DNA of 64,000 bases from Cucumis sativus (taxonomy: Eukaryota; Streptophyta; Magnoliopsida; Cucurbitales; Cucurbitaceae), in the NCBI RefSeq assembly GCF_000004075.3, contig NC_026658.2, positions 23,176,075-23,240,074 on the forward strand, given 5' to 3'. Positions 13,046 to 25,489 of the stretch are shown here, piece by piece. Within the stretch, counting starts at the first letter, position 1. Each line of letters starts with the position of its first letter. Both the position numbers and the translations under genes were made by a program. Below the pieces are notes generated by a model, which was not told where the DNA came from, did no database searches, and worked only from the letters and a program-made list of their open reading frames with translations.

Positions 13046-15819
13046 TTTTCAACTATGTGTTTGAAATTCATGAATAAAAACCAAAATGAGCACAACTAAA
13101 TCATATTTTTTAAGGAAAGTTTACCTTTTTAGTCCCTGTGGAGTTTTCAAATATAGCAAAAAGTTAGATTATAGTAAAATTATTAAATTCTCTTAGCTCA
13201 TTTGAGTTTCTTATAGTTTGTAAATCATTTCATTTTTTACGTTTAATTTAAAATTAGGTTTACGAGGTTCTAAAAATATTTTTTTGTTTGATATATATTT
13301 CTTAAATTATACAATATCTAAAATTAGAAAAAAAAAAGTTTTGAAGTAGGATTTAATTTTTAGAAATTATTCATATAAATTAAAGTGACATATAATAATT
13401 TAAAATAAAAGGACGAACATTTTAAATCTATTTTTAAAGGCCGAAGGATTGGTATAAAATAACTCTACCTTATAAACTTAAAAATAAAAAGATATATATA
13501 TACATATATTTCTTGAAATTTAAAGAATAAAAGGAAAAGGTAGTTTTCCCAATTTTTTTATTATCTTTCCATTTGTCATGATAGTAAAAGACAATGTAGG
13601 GATAGCCATTTACAAGTTGTAGCCTTACCAATTACTACCACCTATCATATACAAGGGTGAGGGACAATTGAGTTTATATATCAAACTATTTTCTTCTTAG
13701 TTGTAATTTTCTCTTTTCAAACTTATATTTATGACAAAGAAAGAAAAAAAAATGAGAATAATACTATTGAGACCACAAGCCATGCATTTCATCGTTTACA
13801 TATACTTTATTTCAATTATTCGACTATATATTTACTTTAAAAGGTTATTACTCTAGTTAATTAAACATGTTTTAAAAAGAAATAGTTTTATAATGAGTTT
13901 TTTTTTTTTTTTTTTTTTTTTTGTAAAAAATGTATTTTTTATTATAAATATCATTAAAAAATAGATGCTCTATTATGCTTAGTGTCAATTGTCATGTGTC
14001 ACTTCCTCCACCGTTTCATTTCATCTACATTGTCACGTGTCTTGGAGATGCCAACTCTTAGTGACTGTGTAATTCTGAACATATTGTCTCTTAATAGTGA
14101 CACTTGGTAGATTTTAGAAGATACACATTGGTTGAAATTTCAAATAGATTGGAGACAAGTGAAATTTATGGAGAGATTTCATATTTATTTATTTTGATAT
14201 TGGATTTCTTTTATATCCGTGTTAATGTTGTGTCTCATTTTAATAATAAAGTGTTTTTTTTCTTTGAAAATAACGGTATAAAGTGATTTGGGATGAAACA
14301 GTTGATCAACGTTGGTACGAAAATCACACAAGTTAAAAGTGACTTCCTTTAATAAATAAAAAGTGTCTTTTTAAAAAACAGTTCTTTTAAACACTATTTT
14401 TAAAAATTAAAGTGTTATAAAGATGTTTTTTCGTTTATTTATTTAGTTTGTCCAATCTTTCAAATGTTTTTTCAAGCAACAAATTATTATAAATAACGAC
14501 AATTATTAAATACAACTTAGTAATACCTTTAAATTTACGAGCAGTTGATCATGGAAGTAGGTTAAGTGAAGGTTATTTTAGTAATTTAATATATCACAAA
14601 ATTTTTAAAAGGCACTTCTAATGAAACACTTTTTCTAGAACCAGTGGGAGAGGTTCCTTCAAAATTGTTGTGAGATAAGATAAGAATAGTGTTCAAGAGC
14701 AAAGAAGTCAAGTAGAGAGCAAAGTTGAGTGAAGAAAATAGAGAGCACCCCAAAATATCACACACTACTGTTTATAAAACGTGAAATGATGAATGTTATA
14801 ATATAAGATTTATTGGAGAGTGTATGTTACATCTTAAAGTTTAATAGGAAGTATATGAGATTTTGTAACATTCCCATGTTATATATATATATATTGAAAT
14901 ACATTTATAATAAAAATAACTTCATTTCTCACCCTTTACTAAAAAACCATTTTAGTGATTGACGAACTCTAGGACACTGATAATAATCTGAAAAGTTAAA
15001 CCAAGCACACTAGGAGTGTGTGTTGAAGAGCTAAAATGTAATCATGAGAGAGAAAAAAAAGAAATCGTAAAAGGTGACAAAACGATAAAAAATAAAGTTT
15101 AGTTGAAAAAGGTGAAAATTAACAAAAATGAATTTATTATTATCATTCATACTCAATATACTCAATTCAAACATAAACTTTAGATTACGTTTTACAGTGC
15201 ATTACAAATTGATTACGTGTGTCCGTTCTTATAATCACTAACTTGGAAAAATGAGGAGAGCACAAAATGAGAGGGGAGAGGGGGAAGAAGAGAGTGGGGG
15301 CAGGTGGTCTAGAATCTCCAAAACACAAGGGACCATTAAAGATTATATTTGAAACTTTTTTTCTCTATTAATTTCTTAATGAACTTGGAAGTGCCCCATC
15401 TTTCTTATCATTGTGTCTAATGAAATTTGGATATCAAACCCTTTTCCATTCCCTTTTAATTCCTTCTCTTCCTCCTCCAATCAAATTTTCCATGTGACAA
15501 TTATCAACTACCCCATCAATTTTTTTTCTTTATTGAAACCATTTCATCCAATTTTCTTTTCTTTTTCTTCTTGTCCCTCAAGCCATATATTTATTAATTT
15601 TTTTCTTCAATTAAATGGTTTTTTTTAAAAGGAGTTAAGTTACAAAAAATACCCATCAATTAGTTATCTCTATCATTTTGTTGTTTAAAAAATACCTTTC
15701 TTCCAAAAGTTACAATATTACTTTTAACTTTTTTTAAAAAATTTATAACAGTGGTTGAGGTAGAAAATCTTTGAAATATAGAATGAAAGATCGAATTTTT
15801 GGAAAAGTGTGATGATCCG

Positions 15820-16095
15820 GATTTTTTGTTTTGTGCTCACCACCGCACTATTATTTGAAGTTTTAATGTTTGTGTGAAATTTTAAAGGATTTCAACTTCA
15901 AAATAGGTTTGAAATGGTAATGAAAGATCAATGATATAATATTGCAACTTTCAAAAGATGCGATATATTTGTGAAACATAAATGATGAGGTTTATGAATT
16001 TTTTTTTTTTTTTTTTAACGTGACCTAAAAAACCCATGTTGTCTTCGACGACGAGTTTCTTACACCTACTCTATTTGGTCTTTGAATGTAAACTC
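15820..16095. repeat. Copy of dispersed repeat family 2
   Basis: Shares with 42800-43075 the ordered blocks AAAGATCAATGATATAATATTGCAAC, TTCAAAAGATGCGATATATT, TGAAACATAAAT, ACCTAAAAAACCCATGTTG and GACGAGTTTCTTA, with scattered differences. A poly-T run (16000-16016) interrupts this copy. No coding capacity. Confidence 0.55.
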
Positions 16096-17029
16096 TTAAT
16101 TTTAATTCTAAAAGGGATGGTTATCAAGTTTTCTCATTTATTCTTATTTGTTGTTTCTTAAGATTTTTTAAGTGAGTAAATATCCGTTCCTTTAATCATG
16201 TTGTATCTAGATTGACCTTTTAAACACTTAGACTCCATTTGGTATAACCATTTTGCTTTTGAAAATTAATCTTATAACATTACGGATAGTTTAGAAAACC
16301 AAGTCAATTTTTAAAAACTAAAAAATGTATTCTTTACTAAACTTATTTTTGCTTTTCGAATTTGACCAAGAATTCAATAATTGTCCATGGAAAAGTTGCA
16401 CATCATTAAATAAAATGAAGAGAAAATAAGCTTAATTTAAAAAAAAATAAATAAATAAAGAATGTAATGATCATCCAACGGTGCCTTAAATAACCATTTA
16501 CCAATCACAACATAAATGTTTTCAAACAATTGGAAAAAATGGGGTTCATGTATGATATATAATTTCAAAGGTAGCAGGCCTAAGAATTTTTGTTGGGCTT
16601 CGCCTCAGTCTTTTGTAATACATAAGGATGGATTAAATGCAAAGTACAACTATGATTGATTTTGTATATATCAGTTATCAGGATTGAACAAGTAAAATCA
16701 TCTTGATTGAAATAGGAAAAAAGAAAGTTCAGAATAATAAAAAACAATATAACAAAAGTACACAAAATATGATCATTCTTATATTCCACCACACTTTTAT
16801 CAATATGAAATTATTTAACTTGCAGTATAGCAATGATTTGTAAAATGGCTTAATGATAATATTAATTTAAATAATATGAAAAGGCCAAACACACGTAACA
16901 TAGAATCTTTCTAAACGACCATCCTTACTCACAGGACATCAGTGATATGAATACTTACAATTCTCATTGCCAGCAAAACATTCAAATATTTACATTATGT
17001 ACAACATAGCAAAACATACAGTATCGGGG

Positions 17030-18330
17030 CTTAAAGATCTTGACCTCCCAACGCTAAATGCAAACTCGGGTGCAATGCTTGACATTGGAGTCTTGATAAC
17101 ATCACGAGCCATCATGGACAAGATTGGTTACCTCTGCATGTAGACCTTTCATCAATTTAATATGTTTGTTTAAGTTGAAATCGAATTTTCGAGGAAACAC
17201 TGATTCTTCTAAATATCTGTTCAAGTCAGACATCACACTCTGACCTTGGGAAGTTTCATGAAGGGACTCTTTCAAGGTCTTCAGCCTGTGCCTAGAGTCA
17301 TTGCCTGTCTGTGCTTCCACGCAAAGCTGAACCTTGATCACCCATTGTAAAGCGGATTGAATATGCATCCTAAAATTCCTTGATACCATTAGAAACTTTC
17401 TTGATATGATCCAAGGCTGTACTACCGTAAATCTGCTAATTGTAGTATTCAATCAACTCATTTTGAACCTTGGATCTAGAAAAGCAGCTACTGCCAAAGC
17501 CAGACTCCATTTTGTCCAACATTTATCAAACTTGGCTTTTTTTTTTTTCAATGCACAGGAGTTGAGAAGATTATCCGAGTTCTTACACCACATGATTAAT
17601 TGAATGTGATCACACATCTTAGGAAAATATATGTATGCATAGGAGATCTGTTACCTGGGAAGAGTTCACGATTCTGACAAAAGGTTTCAAATAGTCAGCA
17701 ACACTAGTTGTCCATTCCCACTCTAAAGCAGTAAGAGAGCTAATGCAACTGAGGATCATGCTTTCGTAGAAGATTAAATGCATCCATGTATTCTACAACA
17801 TTTCAATTTCATAGGCCACGACTATTAGAACAATATCATCTGACTGGTGATCCCAATATGATGAGCCATCTCATTGAACCTCCCTTAAGTGATTTGTGAA
17901 CTTCTGATATATTTAAAACTCCCTTGAATCTTTTTGTTAACCTCTTGCATCGCTTCTGTCACTTCTTTAGCAATTGGATTCATGGTATGTGTAGCCGAGC
18001 ATACATCAAATAGTCTACCGTTACTCAAAATATGCCTTTTTCTTCTACATGTGTTCTTTAGTTCTTCTGATTATCTTGTCAAGACCGCTTGAACCGTTCT
18101 TTTTTAATCTTTTGGCTGCAAGTAGTTGACAAACGTCATGATTGAATCATTTAAAACATTAAATGAATTGAAATTCCTTAGATGTGTGGTTCTGCTATTA
18201 ATTGAGCCACTGAGCTTCTTGTTGCAAGGCACACAAACATTATCACGAACGTCTGCCTTTTTGGCCTTCTCTCTTCGGTTTCTTGATCAATGAGTCATTA
18301 GATATCTCTTCTGGATGGGAATAAACAAAC
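17030..18330 (-). pseudogene. Decayed BED-finger/hAT-transposase-like gene
   Basis: This is a broken copy of the intact gene at 47718-45617, on the same strand. Minus-strand codons still spell pieces of the hAT C-terminal dimerisation region (SQGQSVMSDLNRYLEESVFP) and the middle domain. It has several defects. The start codon is lost: GAGATATCTAATGACTC stands where the intact gene has ATGGAAATGTCC. A frameshift follows the KKPKR motif at about 18275, and there are many stops. A junction near 18087 jumps from the equivalent of 46893 to that of 47461, deleting about 570 bp. A small additional loss lies near 17810. Similarity continues into both flanks, so this is a DNA-level duplicate rather than a processed copy. 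It makes no functional protein. Confidence 0.85.
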
Positions 18331-18429
18331 CAAATTCTGTAAAATCCATGAGCTGCACAGGCAAAGATATAACGATAGAAAAGTGAAGGGAAACAATTCT
18401 TTAAAGACTTTCTACATAGCTGGCACAAA

Positions 18430-19310
18430 AGGGACAACTTCTTAATTGTTCCATTTATAAAACAGTGTAAAGATTAAAATGGTCCAAGTTGAATGGAACA
18501 ATTAAGAACAGTAAAAAAATGGAAGGCAACTCGACTATGGACTACATGACCAAATAGAGTAGGATTTTGAACAACATTTGAAAAATTGGAATACAAGGAC
18601 GAGAAAGTACTTCCGATCTTATGACTCTCCCACTGTTTGGAGCTAACCCGTCAACTCATAGTAACTCTTACATACTTAAGAATGCCCTTTTCCATCTATT
18701 AGGAGAGAGAGAGATTGAAAACAACTGATAAATTGTACAAGAAATAATTAATGGAAACTGTAAAAACCAGTTACCACTTACCAATAAGTTCACATTAGCT
18801 ACAACCTAATAAAAAATGATCATGAAGTTGGCCACATAGATGGCCAGACCGTTAAAGAGAGACCCAACTAAACATGCCATGTTGTTGGAGCATTTTCAGG
18901 AGGATTAACTAAACATCCCATTAATAAATCAAATTTATGATGACAAACAATACCAAAGCAAAAGAATTAACTAAAAGCTTTGAGTCAATCCACGAAAGAA
19001 GAATCATATTTTCATGAAAAAACCATAGTTAAATAATAAATTTCTAGCCGACTTTTCGTGGATCGATAAATAAAATCAGGGAGATCCCGAAACACCAAAA
19101 TGTGAGAGCCTATTACTAGAAATTTCCAGCAGAGATAAGCAAATTCCTTCCAAACGCAGACAAGGAACATGAACACCATAGATTACATAGAAAGACAGAA
19201 ACCCAACAAAAGAAGCAGCATAAAACAGCTAACTAGAATTTATAAACATATTTTGAAGTGGGTCTTACAGAAAGTTGATAAATTGAAGTTAATGATGGAG
19301 TCGGATTGGT
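18430..19310. repeat. Flank of the duplicated hAT block (pair of 47800-48690)
   Basis: Upstream flank of the pseudogene, alignable along its length to the upstream flank of the intact gene. Examples are CACAAAAGGGAC...TTGTTCCATTTATAAAACA, the GA-repeat position (18702-18716 against 48141-48174), and GAAAGACAGAAACCCAACAAAAGAAG (19191 on) against the same phrase at 48561. Substitutions and small indels are frequent, so the duplication is old. Confidence 0.75.
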
Positions 19311-19329
19311 TGGACTGTGAGTTTTATGT

Positions 19330-20700
19330 TGGTTAGGATTCAAAAAACGGCAAAATAATCAATCTTGTGGTTTTTTCTTTAAAAGAAAAAGATGTTTAAA
19401 TTATCAAAATACACTTGATCTTAATTATACTTTGACAATTATATACATACATACATATACATACATATATACATACATATATGTATGTATATACTACTTA
19501 CATAATGTTTGTTGTTGGGAGAGAAATAGAAAAGAAACTTCTACCCTTTTCCCAATCAAACCAGATACACAAAATTTATTAATTTCAAAAATTAGAGTTT
19601 AAACATTATACAATAAATTAAAATCGTGTACTCAGTTCAGGACGATCCACATGTCGGATAACATGGTAGCATTAACTGCCACACATGATAGACATGTGAG
19701 TTAAGTCGTGTACATGCCAAGTTGTGGATCAGGTAAATGACTTAAGCTACTCTATTTTTGTCAATTGTTTTCAGACTACCCTATTTTTGTCATTATTTTT
19801 CAAAATAACATTATTAAAAAAGTTCACAATTTCTTCCTAAAAACTTGTTTATGGTTGACACTTTGGTAGGTGAAATATCGATTTTATCCTCAAAGTTAAA
19901 TACTCACTTCTTATGTGTTTTGTATGTTTCCTTCACTCTTCCCCCAACAATGACAAAATGAAAAAATTGAACTCATTTAATACTAAAGTTGCTTTAACAT
20001 TTTGCTATAGGGTTAAAAAGGATGTAAAAAATCCTATGAATACGAGTGGTCATTTAGGATTAGTTGAACGATTGCTTAGTATTTATTGGACAATCTTTTA
20101 TTTTCTTTTATGGGTGATACCTTATTATTTAGCTATTTACTGGACGATTCGTTAATAAAATTTGGCAGATCGTTTATAAAAAATTTGGACAATCTTTTAA
20201 TCACAGTTGAGAGATCGTTTTTCAAAACTTAATCAAAGGTTGTTTCTCTTCTAATAAAATATGATGACATTTTACTAAAAGTTAGGTGATCGTTCAAAAA
20301 ATATTAGACAATGCATCAAGACATGAAAATGATAAAAATTGAAAGCTGGAACAACGAGAAGAAAGACAAGACAAGAGGAGAGCGATCACACCATGAGAAA
20401 GAGATAATGAGAAGAGGGGGAAGGACCAAGTAGAAGAGAATGATCTCTATTTTTAAAAAATGTTGGAGGTAAATATGACATTGAAACATAGCAAAAAGAT
20501 CAATCACAAAATATTTTTGGTCACTTTATAAGATTTTCCGTTTTTTAAAAGTTAATAAAAAAAATAAAATTGATGTTTCAAAATTAGTTTAATTTTCATT
20601 TGGTAAGTTATAAAATGTACCCCATTTAATCTTTGGTTTAAATCTAATTGTTTAGATTAAATGTTATAATTTTATCTTTATTATTTTAGTTTCTTTTTAA
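19330..20700. other. Intergenic spacer with palindrome and GATCGTT-type repeats
   Basis: No gene supported. Contains a TACATA microsatellite region ending in a perfect 28-bp palindrome centred at 19479/19480. It also has an 8-bp inverted repeat, GATCCACA at 19644 and TGTGGATC at 19723. From 20060 to 20310 the motif GATCGTT or close variants recurs about every 30-60 bp. An 80-codon open stretch (19913-20155) overlaps that repeat and shows no protein-like composition. Confidence 0.5.
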
Positions 20701-20719
20701 AATGCTAACATACTTAACA

Positions 20720-21420
20720 TTGTCTTCACACGAGATTCTGAAGAAACGTATTTTGTGGAATTGAACTTCTATATATTTATGAATATTGTGAATACAATCT
20801 CTAGTATTTACTCATTTGATGTTTTCTCTCTAATACAAGTTAAAAACTTAGAATTTCTTGATCTTCGATCTTTTAACTTAGAATTTCTTGATCTTCGGTC
20901 TTTAGGATGTTGAAGTTGCAAATCTATCTGAGCTTCAGTCTTCTGAAATTCAAGAAAAGTTTGATCTTCCAAGTTTTCAATATTTCAGAAGATGATGATC
21001 TCGAAGTTGATAAAAACTTGCATGTCTTGAGAGCTTTATAGAAGTTTGAATCTTCAATTCTTTAGAGCTTCAATTCTTCATTCAACCAAAGACCCCCTCA
21101 AATGAGTGACAAATGTCTTTATTTATAAAGAAATTTTGTGGGCTTTAGATGGGTTTTGGCCCATTTGTTGGTTGGGCTTGGACGTTGACCAATTTACCTG
21201 TTGGATTTAGGCTTGGGCCCATTTGCCTTATTGAGTTTGAACTTGGGCTCATTTACTTTATTGGACTTGGATCCATTTGCTTGTTGAGTTTGGACTTAGT
21301 TCTCCTTATTGGACTTGAATTGAGTAAACTTAATTATCAAAATCCAATAAAATATAATTATCAAATATTTGTTGGGACAATGTGATAGAATTTAATTAGT
21401 CGAAATTTCTTGCTGAAAAC
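20720..21420 (+). mobile_element. Probable LTR-type retrotransposon relic
   Basis: A non-coding block just upstream of the L13 gene. It contains a perfect direct repeat of about 30 bp beginning AACTTAGAATTTCTTGATCTTC (20847 and 20876), then clustered CTTCAATCTTC-like words, then a degenerate tandem array of GGGCTTGGACTTGG/CCCATTTGCTT units (21150-21320). This organisation is common in plant LTRs and their untranslated leaders. No protein domain is present and I could not fix the ends, so the type is inferred. Confidence 0.35.
21150..21325 (+). repeat. Degenerate tandem array, about 23-30 bp units
   Basis: About six or seven imperfect units of the form GGACTTGGGCCCATTTGCTTTATT, each ending in TTG and starting the next with a GA(C/T)TTGG or AGTTTGGA word. 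Unit length drifts between 23 and 30 bp. It creates an open frame rich in Gly/Leu that is best seen as a repeat artefact. Confidence 0.6.
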
Positions 21421-21729
21421 ATTGTCTTGTTTTAATTAATCTATGTTATTTATGGTAGATATATTGTGATATTTTAGTTTATTTTATTATATTGGAGAGT
21501 AGGGTATGTTTCCAAATTTCCAATTAAGGTAAAAAACATATTTTTCCCAAAATAATTGGTAAGAAAGAAAAATAATGGTAATGTAGAAGAGAAGTTGTGT
21601 TTGGCAAATTTATCCATTCCCACCGTTTTCCCTTTTCTCATCTCCGAATTCACAAAGGGGCAAGAAGGAGTCTTATCCACATTCCATAGCAGCAATTCAC
21701 CAGCTGAAAGAGCCACTGCCAGAGCTACA

Positions 21730-24543
21730 ATGGCGATGCTCTGTGCTTCCTCCTCTACACCCACTTTCTCTTTACATTCCACTCTCACCAATGGAACCAC
21801 AAGTAACAAAAGCTTTCCCAGAAACTCACTCCTTGTTGCCTTTCCACTCCCACATTCAAAATCTTCTTTTCTTCTAACCCAGACCTCCATTTCTCTAACC
21901 TCCAACTCCAAGAGGTCGGCCCTTCAAGTGCGAGCCCAAGAGCTGGATCGTGTCCCTTTGGAACAACGGTGGATGTTCGAGGGCGACGAGCTCGACGGCC
22001 CTGTACGTCTGTAGATCATACAATATGTTTATTTGTTTGCGCTAAATTTGGTATCGTGAGTTTGAGCGTAATTGAACTCGTTTTTTGCATAAGACGTTAA
22101 TGGGTTCCTATTAAGCCTAAAACGCTAATGGGTTGTTGTTTGTTGTTTCTTTTGGGGCTGTTACATCGAACATTTGGCTTCTCCGTATTGCAATGTCTCT
22201 TTCCGTTGATCTATTGAAGTTATTTTCACAGAAACTATCAACAAAAAAACTGGGTACAAGTGTAATTGTTCTTATGACTGAACATACAAACCTCTCTTTG
22301 CTTGTTAGGCCAATTTGATATGCCCATTCTCCGAAACTTAAAGAATTGTTTCCTGTTTTAGCTAGCTGTTTGTTTGTTTTCAATTTTCAGATTTGGATGC
22401 TTAGCAGTCATTGTTCTTTTCCATTCAGGATATATGGAATAAAACGTGGTACCCGAAGGCGGCAGATCATGTGAACACAGAAAAACCTTGGTACGTGGTT
22501 GATGCCACTGATAAGATTTTGGGAAGACTAGCTTCAACTATTGCCAATCATATCCGAGGGAAGGATTTGCCAACCTATACTCCTAGTGTGGATATGGGTG
22601 CTTTTGTGATTGTGGTATGTGGCTGTACTTGTACATAATGTTTTAGCTGCAATCACTACAGCATTGATTGCGCTTTTATCTACTCAACTTGAACTTTCTT
22701 GCTATTTGTTTTCATTTAGTTGCTTATTCATTATAACCCCTGAATTATACTAATGCTCTTGATCCTACTTAGGTAAATGCAGAAAAAATTGCGGTGTCTG
22801 GTAAAAAGAGGACTCAGAAACTATACAGGAGGCATTCAGGGCGACCAGGTGGTATGACTGTAGAAACTTTTGATCAGCTACAGCAGAGAATTCCTGAAAG
22901 AATTATCGAGCATGCTGTTCGTGGTATGCTTCCAAAAGGGAGGGTAAGTGGTTCCTTCCTTCTACTCAAGTGCCATATTGATATGCACGCAGACTATTCT
23001 GCAAACTGAATATTTGTGGGTGATAAGCGTGATTGTTTAAGTTTAGAGTGACGCTCCATTTAGGAAAATTGTGTCAAAAGATTATGCGGAAAGTATATTT
23101 TCTGCTCCATTTGGTTGATCAGTTTTCTTAGAAGATTTAGTTAGTCGTTTAAGATAGCTTTTGGTATTTTGGTTGCGGTAGTGTAGACTATTGGTTAGCT
23201 ATATTCCATCTTACAGTAGAGTTCCTCAAACTTATCACCAATGGAGTGTTAGAGCTTCAGATTCAAATTTAAGTTTTTCCAATGATTCTCACACTCTCTA
23301 CAACATAGGATTCTTGAAGCAATGAGTTGATGTATGGCAAATAATCGTGTCTTTCAGTTCATTAGAAGAATCTCCAATTATAAGAAAATAAGATTTCTGC
23401 TGGCCTTTTAAAATCTCTTCAAGAGGATTTCACTACTTGGATTGTAATTTGTTAGGTTAACCATGTGGAGGATGTGACAAGAACGAGTTGCTTGGAAAAG
23501 TTTGAAGTGTTTGAGAAACAAACATATGGTCTTTTGCTTTATTCTTTGGCTACTCTACCGGCAATCTGTTGGTTACATTTAATAGTAAAAATCTTTTTCC
23601 CTTTAAGTCATACTGGCACTACCAGAGTCGAAGACCTATATGGTTGATTGAGTCTGACAACTGTCTTGGATGATTTTTTGGCAATTCGGGACCAGGAAAG
23701 CTAAAGTAGTTGCTTTAGTGGATTTTGAAATTTTTTGGGTATCGTTTGAACCGCAACCATTGATTTGTAAATTTCATGCTTTCTGAATTCCTAGCATATG
23801 TGTTATGAAATCAACAATTAACAATACAAAAAACATATAGAGATTGACACAGAGATATACGTGGTTCACTAACAGTGTGTTAGCTATGTCCATAGAGCAA
23901 AGGAGAACAATTTTATTAGAGAGAATTTTTTAGAATACAATACGACGCCACTAGGTTAGAGAGTATATATTGTACTTCTCTAAACCCTAGGGTCAGTGAG
24001 ACCACCGTACTAGGTTTATCTGGGTTTAACTGTATAAGATAGCTTTATCTTAAGTTTCAGCTCTTCGAGAATGATGCAGCAAAATGAAATCTATGTTGTG
24101 AAAAAGGAACAACCTCCATAAAAAAAATCAAACAGCCCTGCTTCTGCATCATCCTTTGAACAATTTTTTGTGTTCATGATGCGGTGTATTCTGACATAGG
24201 AACTTCTCGTTGTCATTGCTTTGACACATCGTGGATGAAACTGTTCTTTAGATTCTTTTTAAGTAGCTATGAAGTAATTGCCTTGCTTGAAATACTGTTA
24301 ACCTTCTCAGTTTTTATTTCCTGTAAACTGCTCCATATTGTGTGTATACGATTTCCCTGTTTCCTGCCTTTATTGATGTTCCTGATATTGTATTGGGTGT
24401 TTCAAACCATGGCAAAATATGTGCAGCTTGGAAGAGCACTCTTTAACCACTTGAAGGTTTACAAAGGACCAGACCATCCACATGAGGCACAAAAGCCAGT
24501 TGACCTGCCAATTAGGGACAAAAGGATAAACAAAGAAAGATAG
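21730..24543 (+). CDS. RPL13: Plastid 50S ribosomal protein L13
   Basis: Coding exons are 21730-22002, 22429-22614, 22773-22943 and 24427-24543, all with GT-AG borders, giving 248 aa. The protein joins the large subunit of the chloroplast ribosome. Residues 1 to about 75 are rich in Ser/Thr with few acidic residues ([17 protein letters not shown]), as in a transit peptide. The L13 domain follows: [16 protein letters not shown], then [15 protein letters not shown]...[10 protein letters not shown], and [20 protein letters not shown]. The tail [11 protein letters not shown] is typical of plant and bacterial L13. Length fits the nuclear-encoded plastid form, about 100 residues longer than bacterial L13 because of the transit peptide and N-terminal extension. 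The frame is open upstream of 21730 but has no earlier ATG. Intron 3 (1.48 kb) contains a probable transposon piece. The gene faces the receptor kinase tail-to-tail. Confidence 0.96.
23790..24170. mobile_element. Probable transposon fragment inside L13 intron 3
   Basis: The stretch around 23830-23900 (GAGATTGACACAGAGATATA, CGTGGTTCACTAACAGTGTG, TTAGCTATGTCC) resembles a phrase I know as a common dispersed repeat in dicot genomes. It carries no open frame and its composition differs from the intron around it. The element class and ends are not resolved. Confidence 0.4.
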
Positions 24544-25489
24544 TGTATGAACTACTAAGAGCAAACGATGGACGAAGAGACAACACTCTCTTGTCTGAGG
24601 TTTTCAATGTTCATAGAAACGAGTCAGAGTTTCCATGCTTCAACTCAATTTGATATCAGCATTTGATCTGTAATTTAATTCCAAATTCTAGTATCTTGAC
24701 CCAAAGTTGCGTTTGCAGAGTTATTAAATCAGAAGAGGAAATCCTTAAATCTTGCCCTGTTAAAGGCTGTGATAATGGTACTTTTATTACATTTGTTGAT
24801 TGATTTCTCTATTTAGAGAGTTCTCTTGGTGTAGAAATGGCCAAAGGTTTCGAACGATAGTGTGCACTTTTGGAGCTCTAGAAGGCATATATTAATATAA
24901 TAGATACATTGTGTGGAGTTGTTATAACTTTGAAATTGAATATAAAAAAATTATCAATTATGCCTGACTTTGCAATTATCACTTCGTTTTAGTTAAAATC
25001 GACTAAAAAATTATTTAAATATCATTCAACAGCAAAAAACTATCATTAAGAAAAATACAAGAATAAAAGAAGATAATAAAATGGCTTTTATCAATAAACA
25101 TTCTACCACTAGATTTCACTTTTTTTTCTTTCTAATAGTGTTATTTTCTGCATCTAAAACCAAATTGGTTCATATCAAAGAACGTAAATTGGTTCTTTTC
25201 CTAGGAAGTTTTTGAAGTTTTGAAACAGTGGTCTAAAATCTATTATTCGATTCTCTAAACCAGGAAATGAGAGAGGAATGACTTTCAATTTGAAAAGATT
25301 TTGGATATCAGAACACTCAATCATCAGATCACAGTTTTTAGAAACTAGTTCTACAGTGCAAGCCATCAAATAGGGCAAAGCTATCTTGTTCTATAAAAGC
25401 ATCTAGGAGGGCAATTGCAATTTGCCAAAGATGAAAAGCTGCACTTTTCCCTGTGCAATTGAAACAAATCACCTGAGAGGGCATGCAAT

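Larger units (their letters stand above)
12301..16880. other. A+T-rich intergenic spacer
   Basis: No gene supported. Includes a 25-base T run (13898-13922), a copy of repeat family 3 (12955-13045) and a copy of repeat family 2 (15820-16095). Pyrimidine/purine-rich stretches near 15240-15330 and 15430-15600 are low complexity and give no credible protein. Confidence 0.6.

Noticed and set aside
21149..21385. 78-codon Gly/Leu-rich frame
   Set aside because: It is generated by the degenerate tandem repeat and has no conserved features.
21474..21911. 145-codon antisense frame over the first L13 exon
   Set aside because: Shadow of the L13 transit peptide exon on the other strand; L13 itself is fully supported.
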